DNA from: Kordiimonadaceae bacterium
GTDB taxonomy: Bacteria > Pseudomonadota > Alphaproteobacteria > Sphingomonadales > Emcibacteraceae
Assembly: GCA_018675425.1 (NCBI GenBank)
Contig: JABGYD010000048.1
Coordinates: 1-57,128, forward strand
Direction of reading: 5' to 3'
DNA length: 57,128 nt
Under the pieces are notes generated by a model. That model worked only from the letters and a program-made list of their open reading frames with translations, was not told the origin of the DNA and searched no databases. The position numbers and the translations under genes are program-made. Below are positions 45,458-54,233 of this stretch, piece after piece; the first letter of the stretch is position 1, and every line of letters starts with the position of its first letter.

Positions 45458-46303
45458 TTATTTTTTAGGAATGATGGCAAAAACACGTGCGGGGAAACCA
45501 CTACCCATTTCTGGCACTGCCCATGTGGCAACAATATAAGCACCAGTTTCAGGTACTTGATCAAGTGCCTTCATATTTTCAATCTGATATTTATCCAGCC
45601 CCATATAATAGGTTTGTAGTGGCCACTCGCCATTTCCGGCACGTATTCCTGGGTCCGTGTCTAATGTTTCATGACCGATAGCGGTAATTTTGCGATTTAG
45701 AACTAAATAATCGATTACCTTTCTACTCCATCCAGGGGAATGGCTTACACCATATTCATCACGATTGCGCATTTTCTCAGTGCTCGGCCAGCGTTTCGAC
45801 CAATCAGATCGTAATGCAACGAAGCTTTCTGCTGGGATCGTGCCATATTTTTTTTCCCACTCATATATATCGGTCATCGAAACTTGATAATCATTATTGG
45901 TTTTCACTTTTTCATGAACATCGATCACGATCATTGGTAAAATCATTTCGGTTAACGGTATATCTTCTAATGTCCTTAAGCCTTTAACAAAATGAACAGG
46001 GGGATCAACATGGGTGCCCCATTGTCCAGGAAAATTATACCTATGAATGCCGGCAGTTCCATCGTCATATGATTTAAATGGTTTAATAGTTGGCGGTTCG
46101 TTTCCGGATGGGCCTTGGGGCATCCCTTCTTCCATTTTGTGAGTTAAATCAACAAGGGTGGCGTTTTTGATTATTTCACCAAAGTCGGGTTTTATGACTT
46201 CTGCCATAGTTGCCGGTGTATCGTTATCAATATTATTGCTAGCTGCCATATAACCCCCAGCCGCTGCAAGGGTGACCCAAATTATGTTCAGCCAATGTTT
46301 CAT
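45458..46303 (-). CDS. Exported cyclase-family (kynurenine formamidase-like) hydrolase
   Basis: 281 residues from ATG 46303, which has AGGAGATAA; the frame is open to 46420 but without a ribosome site. A signal segment (MKHWLNIIWVTLAAAGGYMAA) precedes a cyclase/formamidase domain with the metal motif GQWGTHVDPPVHF and a second histidine in GHETLDTDPG. Such metal-dependent hydrolases open amides or lactones. The export signal is unusual for kynurenine formamidase, so tryptophan breakdown is unlikely; the natural substrate is unknown. Divergent from the esterase gene. Confidence 0.85.
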   Translation of the reverse strand: MKHWLNIIWVTLAAAGGYMAASNNIDNDTPATMAEVIKPDFGEIIKNATLVDLTHKMEEGMPQGPSGNEPPTIKPFKSYDDGTAGIHRYNFPGQWGTHVDPPVHFVKGLRTLEDIPLTEMILPMIVIDVHEKVKTNNDYQVSMTDIYEWEKKYGTIPAESFVALRSDWSKRWPSTEKMRNRDEYGVSHSPGWSRKVIDYLVLNRKITAIGHETLDTDPGIRAGNGEWPLQTYYMGLDKYQIENMKALDQVPETGAYIVATWAVPEMGSGFPARVFAIIPKK

Positions 46304-46435
46304 TTTTATCTCCTGAAATTCTAAGATCAGTTTAGCATAAGTAGTCTTTGAATAAAGGGTTTTATATTTACTGCTCTGGCATTTTATAAAAAATGCTGCA
46401 ATAATATTTATTATGATCAAATGAGGGGACGTTCT

Positions 46436-48154
46436 ATGAGAAAAATAGTATACATAATTTGTCTGTTTTTTAGTTTAAGCATCTGTGCTTCTGCTAATAA
46501 TAATATTTCAATTTCAGTTGAATTTCCAAGTAATTTGGGCGGCGAGCAAGACGGTCGCTTGATGGTAATTTTTGCCAATAATGATAGAAGTGAACCACGC
46601 TTTCAAATAAGCCCAGGCGCAAAGGGTCAGATAATTTTTGGTAAAGATGTGACCAATTGGAAACCAGATATAATAGAAACAATAGATAACACTATTCTCG
46701 GGTACCCTTTTGTCAGTTTAAAAGATATGCCAGCGGGGGACTATTACGTCCAGGCAATCATCAATCGCTATAAAGATTTTCATCTTTCAAATGGAAAAAT
46801 CGTATCACTGCCGCCGGAAATGGGTGAAGGGCAGAAATGGAACAGGAAACCGGGAAATTTTTACAGTAAGCCAAGGAAGATAACTATTTCTGAAGATGGA
46901 TCAGAGAATATAAAGATCACCATGGATCAGAAAATTTCTCCTATAGAACCTCCCGAAGATACAAAATATATTAAATATGTGAAAATGAAAAGTGAGTTAT
47001 TAAGTGATTTTTGGGGAGAAGATGTTGTACTGGGCGCCAATGTATTACTACCCGAGGGGTTTGGCGAGCACCCAGAAGCAAAATATCCACTTATGATCTT
47101 TCATGGTCATTTCCCATATGATTTTGGTGGCTTTAGTGAAACATCACCAAATTCTAATATGTTACCAACCTATAGCTCCCGCTTTGATATAGAAGGTTAT
47201 AATATTGTCCAGGCACAAGCAGCTTATGATTTTTATAAGAAATGGGTCAGTAAAAATTTTCCAAGGTTCATTATCATAGAAATACAGCATGCGACGCCAT
47301 ATTATGACGATAGTTATGCTGTTAATTCTGCAAGCCAAGGTCCATATGGAGATGCAATTACATATGAACTTATCCCGCATGTGGAAAAAATGTTTCGCGG
47401 TATTGGTGAAGGCTGGTCGCGTTTTACTTATGGTGGATCGACTGGTGGCTGGGAAGCATTAGCGGTTCAGATATTTTATCCAGATGAATATAATGGTACT
47501 TTTGCCGCCTGTCCGGATCCAATTGATTTTAGGGCTTATACGGCTCTTAATCTTTATGAAGATCAGAACGCGTATTTTTATGATAGTGATTTCAGTCAGA
47601 AACTACGTCCGGGACGCCGAGATTATTTAGGAAATATTGGATATACTTTATATGATGACAACCGCCTTGAAGCAGTGATTGGAAGTAAAAGTCGTAGCGG
47701 AAGACAGTATGACATATGGGAGGCAACCTATTCCCCAATGGCTGAAGACGGGTACCCAAAAAGGATTTGGAATAAACTTACGGGTGAAATTGATCATGAA
47801 GTCGCCAAATATTGGCGTGATAATTATGATCTTCGTTATATCATGAAACGTGATTGGGCCACTCTTGGGCCCAAACTTGAGGGTAAAATTAATATCTATG
47901 TCGGTGATATGGATAATTATTATTTAAATAATGCGGTTTATCTTACAGAAGATTTTCTAGAAAACACTAAAGCGCCTTATTATAATGGTGACGTCGATTA
48001 TGGTGATCGCGCCGAGCATTGCTGGAATGGTGATCATGAGAACGGCAATGGAATATCGCGGCTAAACTATAATTTTATGTATGTAGATAAAATTCTGAAG
48101 CGTATTGAAGCGTCGGCTCCGGAAGGTGCAGATTTAACCAGTTGGCGCTATTAA
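46436..48154 (+). CDS. Secreted esterase-like alpha/beta hydrolase
   Basis: 572 residues from ATG 46436 (GAGGGGACG upstream); signal peptide IVYIICLFFSLSICASA. An N-terminal beta-rich region (about 25-180) is followed by an alpha/beta hydrolase of the putative-esterase type: KYPLMIFHGHFPYDFGG, nucleophile serine in TYGGSTGGWEALA, and likely His in RAEHCWNGDHENG. Acts outside the inner membrane on an ester or peptide substrate of unknown identity. It is 14 bases before the AlaX gene. Confidence 0.85.
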   Translation: MRKIVYIICLFFSLSICASANNNISISVEFPSNLGGEQDGRLMVIFANNDRSEPRFQISPGAKGQIIFGKDVTNWKPDIIETIDNTILGYPFVSLKDMPAGDYYVQAIINRYKDFHLSNGKIVSLPPEMGEGQKWNRKPGNFYSKPRKITISEDGSENIKITMDQKISPIEPPEDTKYIKYVKMKSELLSDFWGEDVVLGANVLLPEGFGEHPEAKYPLMIFHGHFPYDFGGFSETSPNSNMLPTYSSRFDIEGYNIVQAQAAYDFYKKWVSKNFPRFIIIEIQHATPYYDDSYAVNSASQGPYGDAITYELIPHVEKMFRGIGEGWSRFTYGGSTGGWEALAVQIFYPDEYNGTFAACPDPIDFRAYTALNLYEDQNAYFYDSDFSQKLRPGRRDYLGNIGYTLYDDNRLEAVIGSKSRSGRQYDIWEATYSPMAEDGYPKRIWNKLTGEIDHEVAKYWRDNYDLRYIMKRDWATLGPKLEGKINIYVGDMDNYYLNNAVYLTEDFLENTKAPYYNGDVDYGDRAEHCWNGDHENGNGISRLNYNFMYVDKILKRIEASAPEGADLTSWRY

Positions 48155-48168
48155 AGGAGAACTATTTA

Positions 48169-48870
48169 ATGACGGAAGAACTATTTCGCAAAGATGCGTA
48201 TTTAAAGTCATGTGACGCCAAGGTCCTAAGAATAAATGAACTCGGTGGCATCATTCTAGACCGCACGGTATTTTACCCGACTGGAGGTGGCCAGCCAGGT
48301 GATAGTGGAAAAATTAATGGTGTTGAAATTGTAACCACAGTAACGGACCGAGAGACAGGTGAAATTGTTCATGTTCCTTCAGAAGGGCAAAGCCTGCCCG
48401 ACATGGGTGCAGATGTTACGGTTACGATTGACTGGGAAAAACGATATCTTCATATGCGTATGCATTCTGGACTTCATCTTTTATGTGCTGCAGTGCCTTG
48501 CGGTGTCACGGGAGGGCAAATTGGTGCTGTGAAAAGTCGGCTTGATTTCGATATAGGAGATTTGACTTTAGATAAAGTAGAAATCACCAACAAGATTAAT
48601 GATTTTCAGCAGGGAAACCATCAATTATCTTCTTCATGGATTACAGATGCCGAAATGGATGCTAATTCTGACCTCGTTCGAACGATGTCTGTGAAGCCAC
48701 CCCGTAAAGGTGGTGGCGTAAGGTTGATGCAGATTGGTAAAGATGTCGATCTTCAACCCTGCGGGGGAACTCATGTTAAAAATACATCTGAAATTGGAGG
48801 TTTGCGAGTTTCAAAAATAGAAAATAAAGGTAAACGCAACCGTCGCGTGAATATCGTTTTTGACGAATAG
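48169..48870 (+). CDS. Alanyl-tRNA editing protein AlaX
   Basis: 233 residues from ATG 48169 (AAGGAGAAC upstream), homologous to the editing domain of AlaRS. VFYPTGGGQPGDSG, the metal-binding His pair in RMHSGLHLL, and the Cys-His pair in QPCGGTHVKNTSEIGG are all present. It hydrolyses Ser or Gly mischarged on tRNA-Ala. The SerRS/AlaRS partner genes are not here. Confidence 0.93.
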   Translation: MTEELFRKDAYLKSCDAKVLRINELGGIILDRTVFYPTGGGQPGDSGKINGVEIVTTVTDRETGEIVHVPSEGQSLPDMGADVTVTIDWEKRYLHMRMHSGLHLLCAAVPCGVTGGQIGAVKSRLDFDIGDLTLDKVEITNKINDFQQGNHQLSSSWITDAEMDANSDLVRTMSVKPPRKGGGVRLMQIGKDVDLQPCGGTHVKNTSEIGGLRVSKIENKGKRNRRVNIVFDE

Positions 48871-48878
48871 GAAATAAT

Positions 48879-49382
48879 ATGAAAAAAATACTATTAAGCT
48901 TCATAGCAATATCATTGATGGTGACATCATCCTTAGCACAAAATTTTCCCGAAGATGAAAATGCTATTATTGCTGTAATTGATGATTTTCATGATGCCGC
49001 TGCAAAAGCGGATGAAGATCGGTACCTTGAGCACTTTACAGAGGACGGCGTATTTCTTGGAACAGATGAATGGGAACGCTGGCCCCTCAAACCTGAGTTT
49101 ACTGATTATGTTGCAAAACGGTTCAAAAATGGCGGCTGGTCTTACCGTTCAGAGAAAAAATCAATTTCTTTTTCAAAAGATGGTTTGGTGGCATGGTTTG
49201 ATGAAACTAGTATATCAAACAGTCAAGGCGGGCGTTTTCGTGGTTCAGGAGTACTTGAAAAAATTGACGGTATTTGGAAAATTTCTCAGTATATTCTGAG
49301 TTTCCTTGTTTATAATGAGGTCGGTGGAGAAGTGGGTAAAATCATAAACGATGAACGTTTAAAACGAGAAAATACTAATTAA
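48879..49382 (+). CDS. Exported NTF2-like (SnoaL) family protein
   Basis: 167 residues, signal peptide KKILLSFIAISLMVTSSLAQ. The cone-shaped NTF2 domain is seen as DDFHDAAAKADEDRYLEHFT and GSGVLEKIDGIWKISQYILS. Many such proteins are uncharacterised; some are isomerases or hydrolases. Follows AlaX by 8 bases; the stop overlaps the convergent gluQ stop by 4 bases. Confidence 0.85.
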   Translation: MKKILLSFIAISLMVTSSLAQNFPEDENAIIAVIDDFHDAAAKADEDRYLEHFTEDGVFLGTDEWERWPLKPEFTDYVAKRFKNGGWSYRSEKKSISFSKDGLVAWFDETSISNSQGGRFRGSGVLEKIDGIWKISQYILSFLVYNEVGGEVGKIINDERLKRENTN

Positions 49383-50251
49383 AGATATTCTTTAATTAGT
49401 TCGTCAATCTGGTCTGGCCCTATGCCACTTTCACGAATTGACTTAATAGTGATCGACTTGTCGCGTTTGGCAAGGCGGTTTCCATCTCTTGTGGCTAAAA
49501 GAGGGTGGTGATCGTAAATGGGTGTATTCAACTTAAGTAAATGCTGCAATAGCCTATGGAAATGACTAGCATAATATAAATCTTGGCCTCTAATTACATG
49601 ATTGATCATTTGAATATGATCATCGACTACTACGCATAGATGATAACTAGCAGGAAAGTCCTTTCTTGCTAATATCACATCACCGAGTAATTCAGGCGTG
49701 GCTTTTTGCTCTCCAGTTTTGCAATCAGTCCAGTAAAGTGGCGCCTTCAATAAACCTAGTGCCTTGTTTGTATTAAAGCGCAGGGCGTGTGGAATTCCAT
49801 CATCTACTTTTTGTTGTTGTTCTTCTGTAGTCAGATGTCGGCAAGTACCAGGATAAATTATACCCTCTGGACCAAACTTGGGACGCATATGCGGGGCGCG
49901 GGTACTTTCTTCTATTTCGTTTATAATATCCCTTCTAGTGCAAAAACAGGGGTATAGAAGCTCCATACTTTCAAGTTTATCAAGGGCAGCCTTATAATCG
50001 GTAAAATGATTTGATTGGCGTCGTATTGGTGTAGGCCATTTAAGATCAAGCCATCTGAGATCAGTAAGGATACTTTTTTCATGCTCGGCCTTACAGCGAA
50101 GGTGGTCAATATCTTCAATCCGTAAAATAAAGTCCCCACCTTTCTGGACAGAAAAGTCATAACTTAGTTTGGCGCTATAGGCATGACCAAGATGGAGGTC
50201 ACCGCTCGGGCTTGGAGCAAAGCGGGTTATTATTTTAGCAGATTGCGTCAT
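49379..50251 (-). CDS. gluQ: Glutamyl-Q tRNA(Asp) synthetase
   Basis: 290 residues from ATG 50251 with AAAGG upstream; longer in-frame starts run into the divergent gene. A truncated GluRS that glutamylates queuosine in tRNA-Asp. Seen: RFAPSPSGDLHLGHAYSA (HIGH-like), the zinc site CFCTRRDI with TCRH, and RLAKRDKSITI (KMSKS-like). Lacks an anticodon-binding domain, as expected. Confidence 0.95.
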   Translation of the reverse strand: MTQSAKIITRFAPSPSGDLHLGHAYSAKLSYDFSVQKGGDFILRIEDIDHLRCKAEHEKSILTDLRWLDLKWPTPIRRQSNHFTDYKAALDKLESMELLYPCFCTRRDIINEIEESTRAPHMRPKFGPEGIIYPGTCRHLTTEEQQQKVDDGIPHALRFNTNKALGLLKAPLYWTDCKTGEQKATPELLGDVILARKDFPASYHLCVVVDDHIQMINHVIRGQDLYYASHFHRLLQHLLKLNTPIYDHHPLLATRDGNRLAKRDKSITIKSIRESGIGPDQIDELIKEYL

Positions 50252-50307
50252 CTTAGCCTTTAATGTAATAGTGCAGGTTGGATATGATTTAAGAAAGTAA
50301 TAGGCTG

Positions 50308-50958
50308 ATGAGCGAAATACCAGAGTTAAATGGACCACGTATCGAACCGGAAGTTGATAAGCCGGAAAAGTTGGTTATATTGTGCCACGGTTATGGCTCA
50401 AATGGTGATGACCTTATTGGTCTTGTCCCGCACTTGAAACGGGTGTTGCCAAATGCGGTCTACGTATCTCCAAACGCGCCCGAAGTGTGTGTCGGCTCCC
50501 CGAATGGGTATCAATGGTTTGCCCTAAGTGATCTTGGCCAAGAAGAACGATTGGTGGGCACTCTTAAAGCAGCACCAACTCTTGATAATTTTATTAATCA
50601 AGAGCTTGAACGATATGGATTGGTTAATAAAGACTTGATCCTGATTGGTTTTTCACAAGGGACTATGATGTGCCTTCATGTTGGGTTACGCAGGTTATCT
50701 GATATTGCTGGTATTATTGGTTTTTCAGGAGCAATGACGCTTCCTGAGAATTGGAAAGATGAAATTAGCTCCAAACCGCCAACGGTTCTTATTCATGGTG
50801 AGCAGGATAACGTCGTTCCTGTTCAGCTTATGCATCAGGCTTTTATTGCGCTTCAAGAAATTAATGTTCCGGTGGATAATCATATGTCCCCCGGCGTTAT
50901 GCATTCGATCGGCTCGGACGGCCTTGAAAAGGCACTCGAATTTCTTTCAAAAGTATAA
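50308..50958 (+). CDS. Carboxylesterase / phospholipase family hydrolase
   Basis: 216 residues. The alpha/beta hydrolase triad is visible: Ser in LIGFSQGTMMCLH, Asp in HGEQDNVVP, His in GVMHSIGSDG; the oxyanion region is LCHGYGSNGDDL. Cytoplasmic small esterases of this type cut acyl esters and some depalmitoylate proteins in eukaryotes. Divergent from gluQ by 56 bases and convergent with coq7. Confidence 0.92.
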   Translation: MSEIPELNGPRIEPEVDKPEKLVILCHGYGSNGDDLIGLVPHLKRVLPNAVYVSPNAPEVCVGSPNGYQWFALSDLGQEERLVGTLKAAPTLDNFINQELERYGLVNKDLILIGFSQGTMMCLHVGLRRLSDIAGIIGFSGAMTLPENWKDEISSKPPTVLIHGEQDNVVPVQLMHQAFIALQEINVPVDNHMSPGVMHSIGSDGLEKALEFLSKV

Positions 50959-50970
50959 TGCAATAAATTT

Positions 50971-51525
50971 TTAAATACGTTCGGCAATTTTGATGGCAGC
51001 TTTAACGCCAAGCTTGATGGCACCATAAAGGAGGCCATGTGCCGGCAATTCCTGGGCACCGTTATTAATGGCAATCTGCTTATGCTCTATTTCTTCCTGG
51101 CGAAATTTTTCGAGTGTTTTAGATAAGGTACCTTCGTCATCAGCAAGGTATTCTATTTGTTCGGCATAATGTTGATCGATTACTTCTTCGACTGCTTCAG
51201 TGCACACCATAGCGGCTTTGGTTCCCATTAGGGCAGTCCCAGTACCAAGGGCGAACCCCGCCATATGCCAAAAAGGTGTAATTAGCGTCGGACGAGCGTT
51301 ATATTCTCGGATTAGCTTGTTAAAGTGGTCTAGATGAACTTCTTCTTGTTCTTTCATGTGCTTGACCGTATCCGACATAGGGTGATTGTCACCGAATACC
51401 GCCAGTTGACCTTCATAAATACGTACAGCCCCGTATTCACCAGCATGGTCAACACGGATCATCCGTTCAAGTTGAGCTTTTTTACTCATAGTTCTAGGTA
51501 TATGTTTATTTTTCAATTTACTCAT
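50971..51525 (-). CDS. coq7: 3-demethoxyubiquinol 3-hydroxylase Coq7
   Basis: 184 residues; the di-iron carboxylate ligands are in RVDHAGEYGAVRIYEGQ, EQEEVHLDHF, EAVEEVIDQHY and EEIEHKQ. It adds the C6 hydroxyl in ubiquinone synthesis at the membrane. The start overlaps the dsbB-like stop by 4 bases. Confidence 0.96.
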   Translation of the reverse strand: MSKLKNKHIPRTMSKKAQLERMIRVDHAGEYGAVRIYEGQLAVFGDNHPMSDTVKHMKEQEEVHLDHFNKLIREYNARPTLITPFWHMAGFALGTGTALMGTKAAMVCTEAVEEVIDQHYAEQIEYLADDEGTLSKTLEKFRQEEIEHKQIAINNGAQELPAHGLLYGAIKLGVKAAIKIAERI

Positions 51526-52040
51526 CTCTTAAAATTTTTCCTGATACTTAATAATAGCATAAAGGTGAAAAGAAGTGAAATAAGAAAGTTATATCCAGCC
51601 ATGGAAACCCCAAACATTTCCCATGGTATTTCGTCGCAACGCACGAATGGGATTTCCTGAAGTTGATTAAAGAATTCTAATGCAGATACTGTGCCGGTGT
51701 CGCTGGTAATTGTGCAGCTATCTGGGCCTTCCCACCATTTTTGTTCAACGCCTGCATGGTACCCTGAATAGCCAACGCTAACGGCATAAGAAAACAAGGT
51801 CATCATTTTAAAGCGCAGCCACTTTCTTTGATTTAAGTTACGAAAGTATAACGTAAAACTAGCAAATATAATGACTGCCATATGGGCGTAACGTTGTGGC
51901 CAACATAAATCACATGGGAAAAGACCTCCAATATATTCAAATGCATAAGCCCCACTCAGCATCAATATTGAAGCAAGCAAAGAAAATTCTATAATATTTG
52001 AAAACACAAGAGCCCAAAGTGATTTTAAGTATTTTATCAT
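51522..52040 (-). CDS. dsbB: Disulfide bond formation protein B (DsbB family)
   Basis: 172 residues, four membrane helices. First cysteine pair in LFPCDLCWPQRYAH, second pair Cys in GPDSCTITSDTG and RCDEIPWEMFG. It passes electrons from periplasmic DsbA to ubiquinone, a neat match to the coupled coq7 gene. Its start lies 3 bases after the YqaA-like gene. Confidence 0.93.
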   Translation of the reverse strand: MIKYLKSLWALVFSNIIEFSLLASILMLSGAYAFEYIGGLFPCDLCWPQRYAHMAVIIFASFTLYFRNLNQRKWLRFKMMTLFSYAVSVGYSGYHAGVEQKWWEGPDSCTITSDTGTVSALEFFNQLQEIPFVRCDEIPWEMFGVSMAGYNFLISLLFTFMLLLSIRKNFKR

Positions 52041-52043
52041 ACT

Positions 52044-52622
52044 TTATATATACTTGAGTGCCACAAACATGCCAACTACAATTATACAGAAAAGTAGGGT
52101 TAATTTAGCAAGATGAGTTTCAACAACTCTGCGAATTGGCTCACCATATTTCCATAACAAGGCTACTAATAGGAAGAAACGTGCACTCCGCGATATAGTG
52201 CTTGAAACAATGAAGGTAGTGAGATCCAGATTGGTTACGCCGCTTGCAATGGTGAATACTTTGTATGGGATTGGTGAAAATCCAGCGACACCAACAATCA
52301 GGGCGCCCCATTCATTGTAAAGCACTTTGAAACGTTCGAATTGCGATTGGAGATGATAAAAGTCAACAATTGGCTGACCTGCAATATCAAAGAAATATGC
52401 ACCAATGACGTACCCAAAAACTCCGCCTGCGACTGAACTTACCGAGCAAACAAAAGCAATTCTCCAAGCCTTTGTTGGTGCTGAGAGAACCATAGGAATT
52501 AATAAAATATCTGGTGGAATTGGAAAAAATGAGCTCTCAGTAAAGGATATTAGAGCAAGTAGCCAAAGTGCTTTAGGATGATCTGCAATCATCATTGTTT
52601 TATTGTAAAGGCTTCTAAGCAT
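52044..52622 (-). CDS. YqaA/VTT-domain membrane protein
   Basis: 192 residues with about five membrane helices: FTESSFFPIPPDILLIPMVL, GGVFGYVIGAYFFDIAG and GVAGFSPIPYKVFTIASGV are the VTT/YqaA-type motifs. DedA-superfamily proteins act in lipid scrambling and envelope homeostasis. First gene of the minus-strand set with dsbB and coq7. Confidence 0.92.
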   Translation of the reverse strand: MLRSLYNKTMMIADHPKALWLLALISFTESSFFPIPPDILLIPMVLSAPTKAWRIAFVCSVSSVAGGVFGYVIGAYFFDIAGQPIVDFYHLQSQFERFKVLYNEWGALIVGVAGFSPIPYKVFTIASGVTNLDLTTFIVSSTISRSARFFLLVALLWKYGEPIRRVVETHLAKLTLLFCIIVVGMFVALKYI

Positions 52623-52716
52623 TAATATTTAACTCTTTTTTCATTGCGTAATCTAATTCTACAATAATGAGTTGAAATAAAAAGTAATTTTATTTATTTT
52701 TGAATTGAACTGAAGC

Positions 52717-52744
52717 TTGACGAGCATAATCTTAGCGCTATGAT
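52717..52744 (+). promoter_or_regulatory. Sigma-70-type promoter of tRNA-Leu
   Basis: TTGACG (52717-52722) and TATGAT (52739-52744) with a 16-base spacer, about 41 bases before the tRNA. Both boxes match consensus well. Confidence 0.75.
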
Positions 52745-52785
52745 GCGCCAATATTATGTGCTTTACATGATTGTTCCTTCCTAGT

Positions 52786-52871
52786 GCCCCTGTGGTGGAA
52801 TTGGTAGACGCGCTGGATTCAAAATCCAGTATCCTTTGGATGTGTCGGTTCGAGTCCGACCGGGGGCACCA
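52786..52871 (+). tRNA. tRNA-Leu (anticodon CAA)
   Basis: Acceptor GCCCCTG pairs with CGGGGGC; D-arm TGGTGG and GGTAGACGC, anticodon stem CTGGA/TCCAG with loop TTCAAAA (anticodon CAA), a long variable arm as expected for leucine, T-arm GTCGGTTCGAGTCCGAC, and encoded CCA end. Reads UUG codons. Confidence 0.96.
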
Positions 52872-52949
52872 CTAAAATCAATTAAGTTATTGATTTATAA
52901 TTGTTATTTATCTAAATATCAAATTATATCCACCTTTTTATCCCCCTTT

Positions 52950-53072
52950 TTATAGTCGGTAATGTACTTCACCATCACTCGAGGAAGTTAGTTTAGTGCA
53001 AATCCACCGCACATTTCCCTGTAAATCACCTGTATTAACAGGTTTACCAATACGTCTGCTTTGGGTGGTCAT
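52950..53072 (-). CDS. 40-residue protein after tRNA-Leu
   Basis: ATG 53072 has a perfect GGAGG five bases upstream and runs 40 codons to TAA. The product starts MTTQSRRIGKPVNTGD and includes QGNVRWICTKLTSS, basic and without membrane segment. The strong ribosome site and normal composition suggest a real gene; it is too small to place in a family. It lies in a decayed region between a tRNA and remnants of two other genes, convergent with the tRNA. Confidence 0.55.
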   Translation of the reverse strand: MTTQSRRIGKPVNTGDLQGNVRWICTKLTSSSDGEVHYRL

Positions 53073-53110
53073 TCGACCCTCCATATTTTAGTGAAATTCA
53101 AACATTATCA

Positions 53111-53182
53111 AAAAAAGTAGGGCAATGGACTGGTGCCGCTGATCCAAGGCGCGATGGTACTGTAAAGATTGCTTGGAAATAA
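53111..53182 (+). pseudogene. 3' remnant of a gamma-glutamyltransferase-like gene
   Basis: Translates as KKVGQWTGAADPRRDGTVKI followed by AWK and a stop; GAADPRRDG is a hallmark of the C-terminal end of gamma-glutamyltransferases. The frame stays open upstream only to 53039 and the rest of the gene is absent, so it is a tail left by deletion or by insertion of other DNA. Confidence 0.5.
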
Positions 53183-53222
53183 AATATTGTAATATGACTG
53201 GCCAATAAGATATTTTTTATAT

Positions 53223-53387
53223 CTAAATATCATTCTCAATAGAATAACCTTCACTTCTCACTGTACGAATAAGATCAGCTTTACCACCTGCATTTAAGGC
53301 TTTACGAAGACGTTTAATGCCAACATCAACGGATCTATCCTCAAGATAAGTAGATGTAATCCACGCAAGGTCAATCAGACGGTTACG
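53223..53387 (-). pseudogene. 3' remnant of a PhoB/OmpR-family response regulator
   Basis: The 54 codons before the stop translate as the recognition helix and wing of an OmpR-type winged helix: RNRLIDLAWITSTYLEDRSV, DVGIKRLRKAL, LIRTVRSEGYS. PhoB reads DRTVDVHIRRLRKAL at this place. Upstream there is an in-frame stop within five codons, and the receiver domain is missing, so only the tail of the gene survives. Confidence 0.75.
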
Positions 53388-53466
53388 GATGAAATAAATT
53401 CACTTTATTTTATTCCAACTTAATTTGATAATTCACCTAATTTAACATATTCTGAGGGGCTTTGTG

Positions 53467-53751
53467 ATGAGCAGAATTATTATGGCGAGCATATCCATAG
53501 TTTATATCGCATTTTTCAATATAAACTTATACGCAGCAGACTTGGAGAATGTTGACGAAAGTAGTTACACTATTTTTGTCGACCTAGACGAGACTTCGTC
53601 AATCTTAACGATTGGCCCGAAAGAAACAATTTCGGATATATGTAAAGATTGTTACCTAGAAATAGACGGTAACCGTAATGGTATGTCCATTGACCAAGAG
53701 CCAAAAGTTATAATAAAGGATGGTAAGTTAATTATTGAAAATATTCCTTAA
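53467..53751 (+). CDS. Small exported protein, unknown function
   Basis: 94 residues from ATG 53467 with GAGGGG upstream. Signal peptide (IIMASISIVYIAFFNINLYAA) then an acidic, beta-rich domain with two cysteines four residues apart (DICKDCYLEIDG). The paired cysteines could form a redox or metal site. No family recognised. Confidence 0.65.
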   Translation: MSRIIMASISIVYIAFFNINLYAADLENVDESSYTIFVDLDETSSILTIGPKETISDICKDCYLEIDGNRNGMSIDQEPKVIIKDGKLIIENIP

Positions 53752-53815
53752 TTTAAATATGTGGCCTGCCTTCGCATTCTCTACCGATTGCTCTTAAATA
53801 AAACAGGTAGATGCC

Positions 53816-54064
53816 TCAATGCTCATCGTCATATCCGTCATTATTTGTTTTATAATAATTCTTGCTGATCGATTGTTTTTCTTCCCATAAATAATCTTCG
53901 TCATCATCATAATCTAGAGCATGGGAGCTATCGTCGTTGTCAAAATCCAAATCATCTCCTAAATCAAGATCATCATCGAGGCCAGCCTCATCATCATTGT
54001 CATCATCATCAAACGGATTATATGATGTGTTATCGGTAAAATTATTTTGTCGTCGTCCTGACAA
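53816..54064 (-). CDS. Highly acidic, Asp-rich small protein
   Basis: 82 residues from a TTG start with GGAGAGG upstream. About 40% Asp plus Glu, with runs such as NPFDDDDNDDEAGLDDDLDL. Likely disordered; possible calcium- or cation-binding or DNA-mimic protein. The ribosome site supports translation, but low-complexity ORFs can be false, so moderate confidence. A broken acidic small gene lies at the right end of the window. Confidence 0.5.
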   Translation of the reverse strand: MSGRRQNNFTDNTSYNPFDDDDNDDEAGLDDDLDLGDDLDFDNDDSSHALDYDDDEDYLWEEKQSISKNYYKTNNDGYDDEH

Positions 54065-54233
54065 TGCGCCTCTCCGTTAGGGGTTTCTTTAAAATTTATA
54101 GTATTAATTTCATGAATTAGAAAAACGAAACTTTTCAATCATATGTATTTATAAATTAAATACATAATCTCAATTGACAATAAAGGCTTGTACAGCCTAA
54201 ATGAGGGTATTGAGTACGCATCAGTAAGGAACA

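Noticed and set aside
46304-46420. Longer start of the exported cyclase
   Set aside because: No ribosome site and low-quality sequence; the ATG at 46303 has AGGAGATAA.
53039-53110. Extending the gamma-glutamyltransferase-like tail upstream to 53039
   Set aside because: The segment is open but not recognisable, and overlaps the better supported 40-residue gene on the other strand.
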